Assembly: GCA_024305405.1 (NCBI GenBank)
Contig: JAKNDB010000103.1
Span: forward strand, 2,914,001-2,978,000
Direction of reading: 5' to 3'
Length of the DNA: 64,000 nt
DNA from: Dirofilaria immitis
Lineage: Eukaryota; Nematoda; Chromadorea; Rhabditida; Onchocercidae
Every line of letters starts with the position of its first letter. Position 1 is the stretch's first letter. Shown here one piece after another: positions 36,901 to 49,048 of the stretch. The translations under genes and the position numbers were made by a program. The notes below the pieces were generated by a model. The model saw only the letters and a list, made by a program, of their open reading frames with translations. It did not search any database and was not told the origin of the DNA.

Positions 36901-38690
36901 AAAAAAAAAAATTAAATTAAATTAAAACATTTGTTATGATAATTAATGATAAAAGTTTAAATTTATTAAAAAAATAAAAACATTTATTTCAACATTGAAA
37001 ATTTATTAAAATTATTTTACTATTTACTTTTATCATTTATCATTTCTTATTATTTTACTTTACCTTTATCACTTATCATTTCATATCTATTTAAATCATT
37101 TTTTTTCATTTAATTACTTATATCATTTACCTATTACTTTTATCATTTATCATTTCTTATTATTTTACTTTACCTTTATCACTTATCATTTCTTATCTAT
37201 TTAAATCATTTTTTTCCATCTAATCACTTATATTTATTTATTATTGAAGTTTTTTTGCGAAGTATTAAATATTTTTTTAGTATTAAAATTTCTTTCAATT
37301 TATACATATAATTATTTTGCTTAAAATCTATTTTTATAATTTGTCAAATTTAAAAATTTTTTTTTGCTTCAATAATTTATTGTGCTAATTATAGAAAATA
37401 GCATTTCAATGATTATAATATATGATAGTAAAAACGGATGTTGCAAAAATTTTTCCGCCTCATTTCATTAAATTTTTCCCATCAATAATTTGATAATAGC
37501 AATCGTAAATTTTCCTAACAAAATAATTGCAATTTGATAATATTACAAATATTTGCATGAAATTATCATTAGAATATGTCTTGATAAGGATTAGAAGAAA
37601 AGTAATTTTAACATTAATGAAATTTGAGAAGCTTTTCAAACTTTCCTATTCCTATACCTCATTTGATTATTTGTTAAATTTAAAGTTGAAACTAAAAAAG
37701 AATTTAAATGCATTATATTAATTTAATTATCATTTTAACTTATAAATTGTCCTAATCAAATTATCAATTTAATCATAAATAATTAATTAATTCTTCTTCC
37801 CCTCCCCTTCTCCCTGTTTTATCTGATTATATTAAATTTTTATCTGATTATATTAATTTAATTATCATTTTAACTTATAAATTGTCCTAATCAAATTATC
37901 AATTTAATCGATAAATATAATTGATTAATTAACATTTTCTTTCTTCGTTTTGATCTTTCATCATTAATTTTTCAACTCAAGTTTAAACTTTTTCATTGTA
38001 AATTTGCGGATTTCAAAATTTTTCAGGGTACTATATTTTTAAGTGGTGGACGTATTTTACGTTGTATTGTTTATACTGCATGGTTTTTGCTGTACTTTTT
38101 TTATCATAGGTAAGTAATTGATTAATTGATAAAAAAAAATTAATGACTGATATGTATATGTATATATATATATATGCATATATATTATCGAAATTTAAAT
38201 ATAAAATTAGGAAATATTTTTAGAATAAAATTATAACAAATTAAATATAATAATTAAAATTGTATTGGAATAAATTTCTCTTTTTTCCCTCAATCTTTAA
38301 ATTATATTGTCTAATGTTTAAATATAGATAATATTGATTGATTTTTTTCCCTTAAATTCTTGAAATATAGAAATTAATAATGAATGATTGTTAGCACATA
38401 AAATTAATACAAAATAATGATAATAAATGATAGTGTTAAATAATGATAATATTAAATAATGATAATAAATGATAATGTTAAATTTTTGTTTATCAGGTAA
38501 TATGTTACAATGGATGTTAGTACCAGGACGAATTGGTACCATATCACGAGGTGTTGGTGCAGCATTTAGTATTGCATCAACTGCACTTTGTACTGCAGGT
38601 CTCATACATTGTGTTTATGTATGGTGTACAAATGATGATAAGAAAGTTCAAGAAGATTATATAAATGGCAATTTATCAACATTGGTTTAG
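33970..38690 (+). CDS. Putative four-helix membrane protein, frame broken
   Basis: Five exons can be proposed: 33970-34077, 35992-36105, 36607-36887, 38027-38109 and 38497-38690. Exons 1-3 join in phase. The N-terminus is Pro/Ser-rich and soluble (MCALPSISSTPYRTPLLPPS). Exon 3 gives two hydrophobic segments (LSLLILALMSIASILFAF; LSLIAVTTSLSTFLLSTL), exon 4 a third, and exon 5 a conserved-looking GNMLQWMLVPGRIGTISRG followed by a fourth helix ending HCVYVWC. Exon 3 read literally stops at 36855, but a change in the T-run at 36842-36847 opens RPKMLKTNPTSIK up to a GTTAAA donor. Exon 4 also needs a length change in a T-run. The layout recalls small tetraspan proteins of the TMEM127 type, but I cannot name it. 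It lies in very repeat-rich DNA and could be a degraded gene. Confidence 0.5.
34690..35020. repeat. AT-rich minisatellite
   Basis: Repeated words such as CGTTATCATAATAATTA and ATAATATATATAC recur about every 25-60 bp across this stretch inside the first intron of the membrane-protein gene. Its translation in any frame is just Ile/Tyr/Met/Asp repeats, so it is not coding. Confidence 0.75.
35655..35745. repeat. About 13-bp tandem repeat AGGATAAGTTTTT
   Basis: Six to seven copies of AGGATAAG followed by TTTTT or CTTTT with small variants, in the intron before exon 2 of the membrane-protein gene. Confidence 0.85.
37020..37235. repeat. Two tandem copies of a 110-bp unit
   Basis: ACTTTTATCATTTATCATTT with the following T-rich sequence occurs near 37026 and again near 37136, with near-identical downstream sequence including CTATTTAAATCATTTTTTT. 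Intronic. Confidence 0.8.
37711..37925. repeat. Direct repeat pair, about 65 bp, spacing about 137 bp
   Basis: ATTATATTAATTTAATTATC with the following AACTTATAAATTGTCCTAAT occurs at about 37712 and again at about 37848, separated by a C/T-rich spacer. Intronic. Confidence 0.75.
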
Positions 38691-41600
38691 TATATTTGGC
38701 ATAATTATACTTATCGAATTGTGAAATTTCGAAAATGGCCGAAACCGAATTATCATTTTTATCTCTCTGATAATTAAGATGTGCAAAGTTCAATTGTTTA
38801 TAAGCCAAAATGAATTCTGTGACGATTATGGTGTTCAAAGTTCAATTGTTTACTAATCAAAATGAATTCTGTAACGATTACGATGTTCAAAATTCAATTG
38901 TTTATAAAAATCAAAATTGACACTATGAAGATTATTTAGGCTTAATTGAAATCATCCAAATTCAATTATTTACAATTTGAAATTAATTTTCTAGAGATCA
39001 AAATGCTCAATTTAATATGATCATAATCAAGCAGTCTTATCATTCAATGTTATTTTTATTTTTTTCAACTGAAATTAATTCAATAATCAATTGCTATTTT
39101 TATTGTAAATATTCTACAATCATTGTTATTTATTGTTTTTTTCCTTTTCTTTTTCATATATTTTTATTTATATTTTCTTTTACTATTTTGTATGTATTTA
39201 TGGCATATAAAAGTTTCCATCCAATTATTCTAAATAAAAATATACATTTTATAAATTATATAATTTAAATAATTCTATGCAAAATTTTTTGGAATGAAAT
39301 TAGTAAATAATAAAATGAAAGAAAAAAAAGAAAAGAATTAATAATTATATTTTCATAGTAAATAAAAGTTATGTACAATAAAACAAAGAAAAAAAGAATA
39401 AATAAAAATGCGAAATTATTTTTTTTTTTTTCATCACAACATTTTTAATTTATAATTATTAATTTTCGATTTTTAATATTAATTTTTCGAATTTTTTTCT
39501 CAAAAATTATATTAAATAATTTATTAAATAAAAGTATTCGTTTGAATGATTTTTTAATTTATCATACAAATTAAACATAATATGTATATTTGATTCTACT
39601 GATAGTGATAATATGATATTTCAAATTATGTGATTTCTCAAAATGAGCAAATTCTTCTAAAAGATAATTTAGAAAATAAAGAATTTAGAAAAAGATAAAT
39701 TATATCAACGAAATACTATCAATTCTTTAAATTATAAAATAAAAAAAAATATCGTGAGAAAATAGGAGAAGTAGGCAAAAACAATATCACATATAAATGT
39801 TTAAAAATTGAAGTATTATATGACTTAGAATATTATATGACTTCATCTAATGTTATCTGTATCTAATGTTTAAATATTAACATTGATTTATTGATTTTTA
39901 ATTTCTTCATATTAATATGAATTTAAATATGCAACTAAATTAAATAAATAAATCGAATATGAAAAGTTAGATTTATATTCGAAATTATAAAAATAATAAT
40001 TATTTAATCCTAAGATTAGAATTAAGAAGCTAGGCTAGATTAATATCATTATTATGATGCAGATATATTTGTATATATGATAAGCTAAATTGTAATAAAA
40101 ATTGATTTATAATTTTATCATATGTATTTTCTCAACAATTTAATGTTAGAGAAATGAATCAGGATGAATTATAATTATGGGAATTGTTTTTTAAAAATGA
40201 ATAAATAATTGATATCGATAATTGTTTCAATAAATATATTTGGCCTAATTAAAAATTTACTTTCACATCAATCTATACATTTAATTCTCAAATATTTTAA
40301 TTATGCATATATTTGTTATTTAATTGAGAATTTTAAAAATTTTTTTTTAAATATATGCATACATATATATACATACTATTTGAATTGACTAAATAATAAT
40401 TAATTAATTAATTAATTAATTAAATATAATTTTATTAAAATGAAAAATAAATAAACAAAAAATTATGCTAAAATATGAAAATAAGAAATGATATATGAAA
40501 ATGATTAATTTGTAATGTTATATTAATTGGAAATGAATAATAATTAAATTTTGTTTTTAATTAAAACTTTCAATTTACTAATTTGAAATTATTTGTCTTC
40601 AAAAAAAAAGATAAAAAGATAATAAATGATAATAATTTAGGGTTTTTTTGATTCGTATAAACGATTTATTTTTACGATAAAAGAAAAAGATTACTTAGAT
40701 CAAATTTTTTTCATTAATTTTTGTTTATTATTATTATTATTATTATTGTTATTATTGCGATTACTCGAGAATATATTATTTTGATTAAATTTATTTATCT
40801 TTCATATTCATCAAAATTTTAATATCAACTATTACTATCAGATTTTGATTCTGATAATCTGCTGGAGTATTTAAATTAGAGAGGAATTTTCGTATATTTG
40901 TCATTCATAGATTTCATTGAATTTTACGGGTAATATCGGATGAATGAACTTTGAACGATAGGTGAAAAAAATTTAGCATTTTCAATATTCTCGTAAGTAT
41001 TGTCACAATGATATTAAAATAGCTGAAAATGGGAATAAAATATAATAGCAATGGAAAATTTCATATTTCAAATTATGAACGCATGAATGAATCTTAATTG
41101 ATTTATTGATTTCAATAATTTTAAAATTGGGTAAAATGATATTTGAAATTAAATAAAATAATATAGTATAAATAGTATTTCATATAAAATTGTCTGAGTT
41201 TGATAAACACTATAATTTGATAATGATAAATTATCATATTATCTTTCTTTCTTTTTAAATAACATTATAAGCAATTTGATTGGCCATATGAGTAACAAAA
41301 AAAAAAAAGAACTAGTTTCTAGAGATTAATTAGATGAAGCTGTAATAATGTAATACTCAAAAATGGGCCTACAAAATTTTCAAGAAAAAAATAGCTCTAT
41401 GAAATTCTACAAAACTTCAAATAGTATGCTGCAAAATTCCAATCCAAACTATTCTTTTCAATAAATTAGCATAACGATACAATGATAAAAGCATTAAAAT
41501 TATATTTCGAGAAAAATCATCCCGCTCTTTCTTAAATTTTAAGATATGCTAGCGAAAATTATAGCATAATAAAAACTAATGAGCTGGACGATTCTAGCGG

Positions 41601-42116
41601 AAGTTTTTTTTAGATTATTAAATGATCTTTCTGGAATCCTAAATTAGCAGCAAATTTCACTCCAATGCTTGCACAAATTTGAAAATTCAACATTTAGAAA
41701 CATGTCAATATTTTTACCGAAAATTTTTCTATTTCTTAGATTTCAGCGACTTTCATATCACAAGTTTGATGCTTGGAGATGTAAACACTAATCAATAATG
41801 TTTATCCATTATCATTTTGCATCATCAAGAAAAAAGTCAGAAAGTATTGCAAGATTTCATGAAGCAAAAAGTAACATAAGATTTCCATTATTGCAAGAAG
41901 AATCATTCATTATTACTTTGCATAAATAGTTAAGCAGTAGCAGCATTGTATAGTAGTAAAAAACTATTCAAAGTTCGGTAACATGAATGCTTATAATAGA
42001 AAATAAATATTTTTGCAGTGGCAAATAATACTAATATATTTTATTTAAAAGAGGTAATTTTAAATCACAATAAAAATGACTATATAAAATAACTAGACAC
42101 TTCTAAATGTTTGGAC
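38691..42116. other. AT-rich intergenic region, no supported gene
   Basis: About 3.4 kb without a credible exon. It starts with three to four decaying copies of a 52-bp unit (about 38780-38970) and contains an ATTA/AATT run (about 40395-40425) and a TTA run (about 40730-40750). Both neighbouring genes converge here, so their 3' UTRs lie at the two ends. Confidence 0.45.
38780..38970. repeat. 52-bp tandem repeat, 3-4 decaying copies
   Basis: The unit CAAAGTTCAATTGTTTA...CAAAATGAATTCTG recurs at 38784, 38836 and 38888, with a more diverged copy near 38956. It begins about 90 bp after the stop codon of the membrane-protein gene. Confidence 0.8.
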
Positions 42117-45100
42117 CTAAGCAGCGGTTCGCAAAAGATCTTCGAATTTCTTGAACTGTGAGCTTATACTCATATCGATGAATTTATCACCGATGCTCAC
42201 CATCATACCACCAAGAATGCTCGGTTTCACAGTTAAATGAATTTGCAAATTTTGTCCAGGTTTTGCAAATTTCTTCAATGATTCTCTCAATGCTGCTTCA
42301 TGTTTTTTGCTAAGTTGCTGAAAATAAAATAGATCTTAAATACTTTTAAAAAATTTTAAAATCCCATTAAAAAAATTAATGAGATTTTTGAAATTTAATT
42401 GCGCACTTGGACGATGACGAGGAGGGATGCCAAAACTGAATCACAAAGCTGTCAATTTCAAGAATATTTTTAATTTAACGAAGATCTATACTTCTGCTAT
42501 ACTTCTGCTGATGATATTAACTCGATTAAAAAAAAAAAAACAAAAATGCACTAATAATTTTACTTACCTCAGCAGTAATTACTTCGACAACTAACTCACC
42601 ACGGTGCGCTCGCATAATCGAATCGTACAATTCTATAATCTCTTTAAGGAGATTTAATCGTCCATTTTCAGCTAATAGTACTAAAAATAAGAAATTGTAA
42701 AATTTCAAAAATAAACAAATATTTAAAGTGATGGAAGAAATATTGAAATAAAAATAGAAACAATGTAAATCAAAATATTTATAATAATCCACGATAAAGA
42801 TATTGGAAAAGAGTGGAATTTTCAAATGAAATATAAAATTCATGAAAATTTCCTTCTGCCAAAGAATTTGGAATCTAGAAAATCTAGAAGACTTCTTTCA
42901 TTATTGTTTTTATTCTTAGCAATAATCGAAGAGTTCAGTATTATCAACATCATCGTGCCCAACTCAATTATGAAAACTGCAAACTATCAAAAAAAAAAAT
43001 GGATTAGGTTAATTATGCAAAATTAGAATGCCAGGAACGGTCATTTTAGAATGATGATTAATACGAATGCTTCCCCATAAAAATTTTTAAACACTGAAAT
43101 ATTAAAATCTTAGTATTTGCTACATCGAAATTTGCAAACTATGGCATTACATGGTTATAGATGGATCCTTTAAAAGCTTAATCATCTTATAGAATGAGTC
43201 ATTTGTTTCCTAAGTTGACGGTTGATTATCTCGATTATCTTTCTTAACAATCATTTGTATCTAATAAGCTTTCTTGCCCTTATTCTGATATATATTGTGG
43301 TTATTAGTTTATTAGCATATAAGATTATTTCCCAGCTTTTAATGATTTCGAAATTTATAGAATTAGGAATTTTGAAAAATTCAATTTTAGATGACATCCA
43401 CTAATTCATCGGAAGATCATTTGAAGGTAGTAATGGGAACAAGTTAGCTTTTATATCATTTATAAAAGTTACATTAGATCGCTTTCTTCTCCTCACATTC
43501 TGTTTTATATTCAAAATGTTGCTAATTTGCTACATTCGATAATATTTTCAATTTGGTTTTATTATTCTCTTTTTATAAGATCATTTCCAAAAATCATTTT
43601 ATTTAGAAATAATGGCAGGAAAAGAAATCCAATAATTCGGAACTGAAAAATCTTTGTAGCGAAATCAATTATATCATAAATTTCAGCTTTACCATTAGAA
43701 CCACAGCAATCGGTAACATCATTCTGCACCACTAATTATATTCCAAGCATATTTGCTGTTGCTCTTTTGGATTAATAAACAGCTTAAATATGTATCTTAT
43801 AAATCACAAATCATGGCCAGCTATACTTTCTGGTTTCTGATTATATTTTTGTACTTCAATTTTTAGACACTTTCATTGATTTTGTATCTATAACGCAAAC
43901 TTAATTTATAATAAATTTCAACCAATATTGACTGAAACTGGTAATTTAAATTTAAAAACATAACTCTATTCAGTAAAAACTACAAATTCCAGGCATAATA
44001 TCATGTCTTCAAGGTTCCCTTGTTTATGAATGGTTCAATTTACATGGCATGAAATTGACACGCAAAGAAGTAACTACTTTTGTATAATCTAAACTTCGAC
44101 GTTTATTAGAATTAACTTGAGAATCCATTTTTGCAAGTTAACTTGCTGAAGTTTCTTCCAACAGAAACAATAAATTCAAAAAAGTTTTTCTTTGGAAGTC
44201 CAAAAAAATTTTTCGATAACTGGTTCTTTCAGAGTATTGTACTTCACAGTACATCATTTATGTGAGATAAGATGAAAACATTACAATTGCTATTTTAATC
44301 CAAAAATAATTTTAAGCGAATCTATTTCGATGAAAAAAATATTCTGGAAACATCAAGACATTTCGATTTTAATCTACCACCTCTTGAACATGATTTAACT
44401 CCTGGCAATATAACAGGTAGAGTTTTCTGATAAATTTCAATTAAATAATTATTTCTTATCTAACGGCACTTCTGGCAATCTTTTAATTACCAGTTTGCCT
44501 TCAGATTATGCCATGTCTTAATTAAGACATGTTAATTCGGTAACGAAATTATACTTTCAATAGTACAATAGCTCAGTTTTATAAATATGCTTATAAATAA
44601 AAAAACATGCAAAAAAAAGTAAAATATTATTTTAGAAGAAAGGAAATCAATGTTGGCCGAAATATTTCGAAATGAAAAAGATGAAGAAATGCAAAGAGTT
44701 AGTAATTAACTCAAGTTATCCAAAAAACTTCATTGAAATTCTACGAGTCTTTAGGAGTTATATAATCAATCTTAATTTTCATTTGGAGATTTTTTTCTTT
44801 GCAATATCTGTTAAATTATACAGTATTATGATATTTACTTCAAAATTTTCCATAAAGTCTTTTTAGTGGTATCAAAAGCATTATGGAAACGTTTATGAAC
44901 ATGCAAAGAAGGCCGAAAGAGAACATAAGATGATGGAAGAAATAACTAAAAAGCAAAATAAAACCAATTAATGATTACATATATAATGAGTGCTTATTTT
45001 TTTAATTTGTTGGTAGCTAAATAACAAATCTGAATATTTCTATATCTGAACAAAATTTTCAATTATTTCACTTGAAAATTCTTTTTTCAAAATTTTCCAA

Positions 45101-46448
45101 CTTAGATATATAATAGTCACACAGCTCAAGTATTTAATCTACTTTTCTAATAAGAAATTATATTTTCTAAGTTGCAAGAAATTATGCATATATTAAATAA
45201 ATAAATATATATATCCTTGGAATATGGAGAAAAATATTATAATCCATATAAACGCATTAACATATTCAGATAAATCTATATAAAATAAGGCAGACGTACT
45301 AACCCAAGAAATTGAGCGTTTCCTTGCTTACTTTTAAATTTTTGGCAACATCTTTTATAGTATTCACTTTAGATAACGGTGCTAATGCAGGATCCAGCAC
45401 AAAATCCTAAAAATAATTTCGGTTTTGTGATAATGTAGTTTGAATATTAATATACATTTAGAGTGACTAATAAAATAAAAATCCAAGTATATATACATAT
45501 CAATATCAATCACATATTTTTCATAACTTGATTTAACACGTATGAAAAACTATGCTAATAAATCGAGTGTTATTTATAACAACATATTTCCATTATTTAA
45601 ATTAATGATACTTTTTACTTAGTCAGAATTTCCCTAAAAGAAAATCGAAAGTCTTTCTTTTAAAATACCTTAAATTTAGCACTAGTTTGATAAATACTTT
45701 GTAACGATTTAAGATCCTTTTCAATGGCATCGAGATTTTTGTCTTTTACTGCTGCTGAATACAATGCTACTGCATATCGTCCTTCTACTCCATGCACCTG
45801 AAAATTTACTTCATGACGAAGCTATCAAACATGGACAAATATATAAAGAAAACTTTCAACAAGTAGTCAGACTTGAAAATCAACGAAAGATAAACAAAAT
45901 TTGATAGTTTCGATTAGCAAAATTTGACAGTAACTTCGATATGCAAAAATTAAGGAATAAGTGTTTAACAAAAGAAATTAATTAAGTTATATTAAGTTTA
46001 GAAAAAGTTTGAGATGTTTTTAACTGTTTGAGAGGTTATTTTTTCGCAGCTATTTGTTACATGCTAAACAAAGCTGAAATAATTAAAAATATGCTTTACA
46101 ACTAACTATTCTTAGCCGGCCAAATTTTAACGACCTGATAATTCAAAGCATTTATCTCTATTTCTTAGGAAGAAAGAAAATCAGTTATATTCAAGTGCGT
46201 AAATCAACAAACTATTATGAGATCTATTGAACATATAAGATTAATGTTTATTTCAATAAACCTATCAATCTGGCTTAGGGAAGAATAAGTAAATATAAAA
46301 TGGAAGTTTAGAGATACTATTTCAGATTACTTTTACTCAAATCAAATTCGAAACTTTTTTTTACCTGAACAGGTGATCGTATAATTTGTTCTGTTGCTCG
46401 AACAGCAGTACTCAATGACATACATCTACGAAATATATGCAAACTCAT
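42117..46448 (-). CDS. atp-3: Mitochondrial ATP synthase OSCP subunit
   Basis: Five exons: 46448-46365, 45797-45669, 45406-45304, 42680-42568, 42317-42117, giving 209 residues, close to the usual OSCP length, with perfect phases. Signatures include [14 protein letters not shown] near the N-terminus, [11 protein letters not shown] in the middle and the C-terminal [20 protein letters not shown]. The first about 28 residues are Arg/Ser-rich without acidic residues for most of their length ([19 protein letters not shown]), a good mitochondrial presequence. OSCP joins the F1 head to the peripheral stalk of the F1Fo ATP synthase in the inner membrane. The start ATG lies five bases after a TTTGCAG acceptor (46455-46454), a likely spliced-leader site. 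The third intron (45303-42681) is 2.6 kb long and contains a separate gene on the opposite strand. Confidence 0.96.
43391..44971 (+). CDS. Nested small gene with LisH-like motif
   Basis: Lies inside the large intron of the OSCP gene on the opposite strand. Four exons join in phase with GT-AG ends: 44014-44069, 44317-44416, 44636-44697 and 44867-44971 (stop TAA). The first encodes [18 protein letters not shown], which matches the LisH pattern (hydrophobic-hydrophobic-x-Glu-aromatic...Gly...Thr). Later exons encode [20 protein letters not shown], then a charged, probably helical tail ([33 protein letters not shown]). A candidate first exon 43391-43426 ([12 protein letters not shown]) follows a TTTTAG acceptor directly at the ATG. 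A small exon near 43687-43712 may lie between, but its phase does not fit without one base change. LisH motifs mediate dimerisation and are common in centrosomal, ciliary and ubiquitin-ligase proteins. I cannot name the family. Confidence 0.65.
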
Positions 46449-47359
46449 TCTCGCTGCAAATGATTAATTGATGAGTAAAATTTGCAACAACAATTGTCTT
46501 TTCTAACTCAAACAAATTTGCTCGTCTAATAAGCTGTAAGTAGCAAATATTGCTTATCAAATAAGCCATTCCTAGCAAACATTGCTCGCTCAATAAACCA
46601 TTCCTAGCAAATATTGTTTACTCGGTAAGTCATTCTTAGCAAACAAAATAAGCTAATTTTGAAAATACTAATATCACCAGTGTTTCACAAACTATTATTA
46701 CTCATCCGTATTTAGCACTATTTCTTGTTCCTCTCAATCACCGGTACGCATGAAAATGTGGAATCTCGCAAATTCTCTCAACCCCTCGCCACATTCTATC
46801 TCATAAATCTCAGCTATCTTTGTCGCTTCCCTTCTCACCAAACACCATAAAATCACTACTATTCTTCTTCTCCTCTTTTCAATCATTGTTATGAGGAAAT
46901 CACGCACAGGATGGGAAGCAAATTTTAATGCGGTCCACGTAGTTAAGTGGTTTTTCAATCATTCATTTTTCTTGCGATTTAGATTTTATTATTTATCGAA
47001 CGGGTTAGGACGTGGTATTTCAGTTTATTTAGCTTATAAAGTAATACTTAAATGAATTGTATAATACTAATACCATCGAAATTTCGAATAGATAAACAAA
47101 TTGGAATTAAAATTCAGCAAAACAATATATATTTTCAATTTTATTACTATAATAGTATTTGGATAAAACAAAAGAATTAAATATTAGACATTAACAATGT
47201 AATCAAATTGGAATTAAGACCCAAGCATTGATATGAGTTATATTACTTGTGTACTTTTTTACATGGTATTTATCACTAACATAAACTTTTCCTTATGTAA
47301 TGTATTTTGTATAACAGTTATTCCCTCTCAGTAATGATTTCTGTCATTTCAAGCTGAAT
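46449..47359. promoter_or_regulatory. Divergent intergenic region, OSCP / Cgr1
   Basis: About 900 bp separates two divergent start codons, so it should contain both promoters. No credible exon. Near 46510-46640 a word of the type TAGCAAATATTGCTTA / ATTCCTAGCAAACATTGCT recurs three to four times as a short degenerate repeat. A TTTCAAG acceptor lies just before the Cgr1 ATG. Confidence 0.4.
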
Positions 47360-48356
47360 ATGACTCAAGAAATGGGTGACACAGAAATCTCTCATGTGAG
47401 TACATCAACAAGCGAACATACAGCTGATATCATCATGGAAGAAGATAATGCCACTTTGATGGATGATAAATGTAGCGAAACTGTGTTACATAAACCTAGA
47501 TCAGGTCGATGGTGGAAATCGATTAAGAAAGAAAGGTACGAGTTAATTTTATTTTAATACTAGTTTTTTTGTAAATTTTACATATTTATGAGAGAATCTG
47601 AGACAGAAATACTCGAAATTTTTTTTAACGTATAAGTGAAATCAAGAAGAAATAGGACACACTCACAGATTTACAGAGTTAATTATTTAATTTCTTTTAC
47701 AAGGTTTTGGATCTGAATCCAAAATTTATTATTTGATTTCTTAGGTCTTCCGCCGTTATAAAAGTAAAGCCGCTGAAATCTTCATGGGATCGTAAGATGC
47801 GTGAAAAAACACAACTAGAAAATGTTAAGAAGATACAACAACAAATACGTGATAAGTTAGCTGCTAAGAAAGCGGTAAGTGAACAAATGTTCTAAATTTC
47901 TAAAATTTCTGTTTTTATTTTCGTTTATTAATGGTATTTTCTTATTTTTACTTTTGGAATTTTCGAATGTATATTGAAACAATTTTTTTATTATATAGTA
48001 CAATATATATCTAAGAAGAGTTTTTATAATAATAATTTATATATTCAAAAAATGAATGGAATTTATAGTAGCCTATAAACTTGATCATAATTTAATAGAT
48101 TATGTTTAGAGCAAAATGCACTTAAGTTGAATACGATAGACTTCCCACTGTATGTATCGAAATTAGTAATTTTTCCTTCTTTTTTAAACAATTTCATCAA
48201 TTTCAGGCTAAAATAGAAGCTCGGAAAGAACATGAGAGAAGGCGAAAGGAAAATGAGAGAAAAGCAGAAATCGTCCAGGCTATTAAGAATACAGAAAAGT
48301 TAAAGAAAACCAAAAAGAAGCAGTTGAGGAGAATTGAAAAACGTGACACTAACTAA
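47360..48356 (+). CDS. CGR1: Cgr1/CCDC86-type rRNA-processing protein
   Basis: Three exons: 47360-47535, 47745-47874, 48207-48356; 151 residues, no frame break. The acidic N-terminus (about residues 1-45) is followed by [27 protein letters not shown] and a Lys/Arg/Glu-rich coiled coil ending [19 protein letters not shown] and [14 protein letters not shown]. This is the Cgr1 domain of yeast Cgr1 and vertebrate CCDC86, nucleolar factors needed for large-subunit rRNA processing. Human CCDC86 is longer only because of an extended N-terminus. AATAAA at 48460-48465 is a candidate polyadenylation signal. The next gene (TRAX) starts 690 bp downstream on the same strand. Confidence 0.94.
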
Positions 48357-49048
48357 AATTGAATTATCTTTTTGAATTGTGGCATCTTGTTCGTTCTCAT
48401 TCATCAATTTAAGCTTCGAAACTTTTACAATTTTAATAGGAACTAGTGAATTAAAATTCAATAAATTATTTATTTAAATGAGAAAATTCATATGATTTGG
48501 ACTTAGAAAAGTCAAAGGAAAAAGTTGGAGAGAGAAAGGAGGCTAGGATAGTGGATCTTTTTTGGAGATTTGGAATAATCAATAAATTGTTAATTTTCTC
48601 GTAATTTGTGTTCTTAAATGCAGAACTCAAAATTTATATCATTATTGTTAAAGATTGCCATACTGTTGATTTTGCTTGTTTTCTAAAGTATTTGTTAAAT
48701 ATTATGCGATATTAAATATTAAATTCACTTCTTTGAAGCACTGTATAAATGTTGCTCTTTTTGTTTTTTAAGTGATAAATATTTTGACAGATTTTTTTGA
48801 ATTTATGCTCGATGGATATACGTTTATATATATCAAGATTAAATTTTGACTCGATTTTTTCTGAAAATATTAGTTCCTTTTGCTGCTCATTGCATCTAGT
48901 TTCGGAGCTCTTTGGTTGAGGAACTGAATTTTAAGTTGAGGAATAGGCGACAAATAATATCAAACATTTGTGAAAACAACTAATAAAATTGTAATGCGTA
49001 TGTGTTAATAATGTTGCTTTCCTTTTTGAAGTCACAAAATTTACAAAG
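48357..49048. other. Intergenic region, Cgr1 / TRAX
   Basis: About 690 bp with the Cgr1 3' UTR and the 5' region of TRAX. No exon is supported. Confidence 0.35.
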
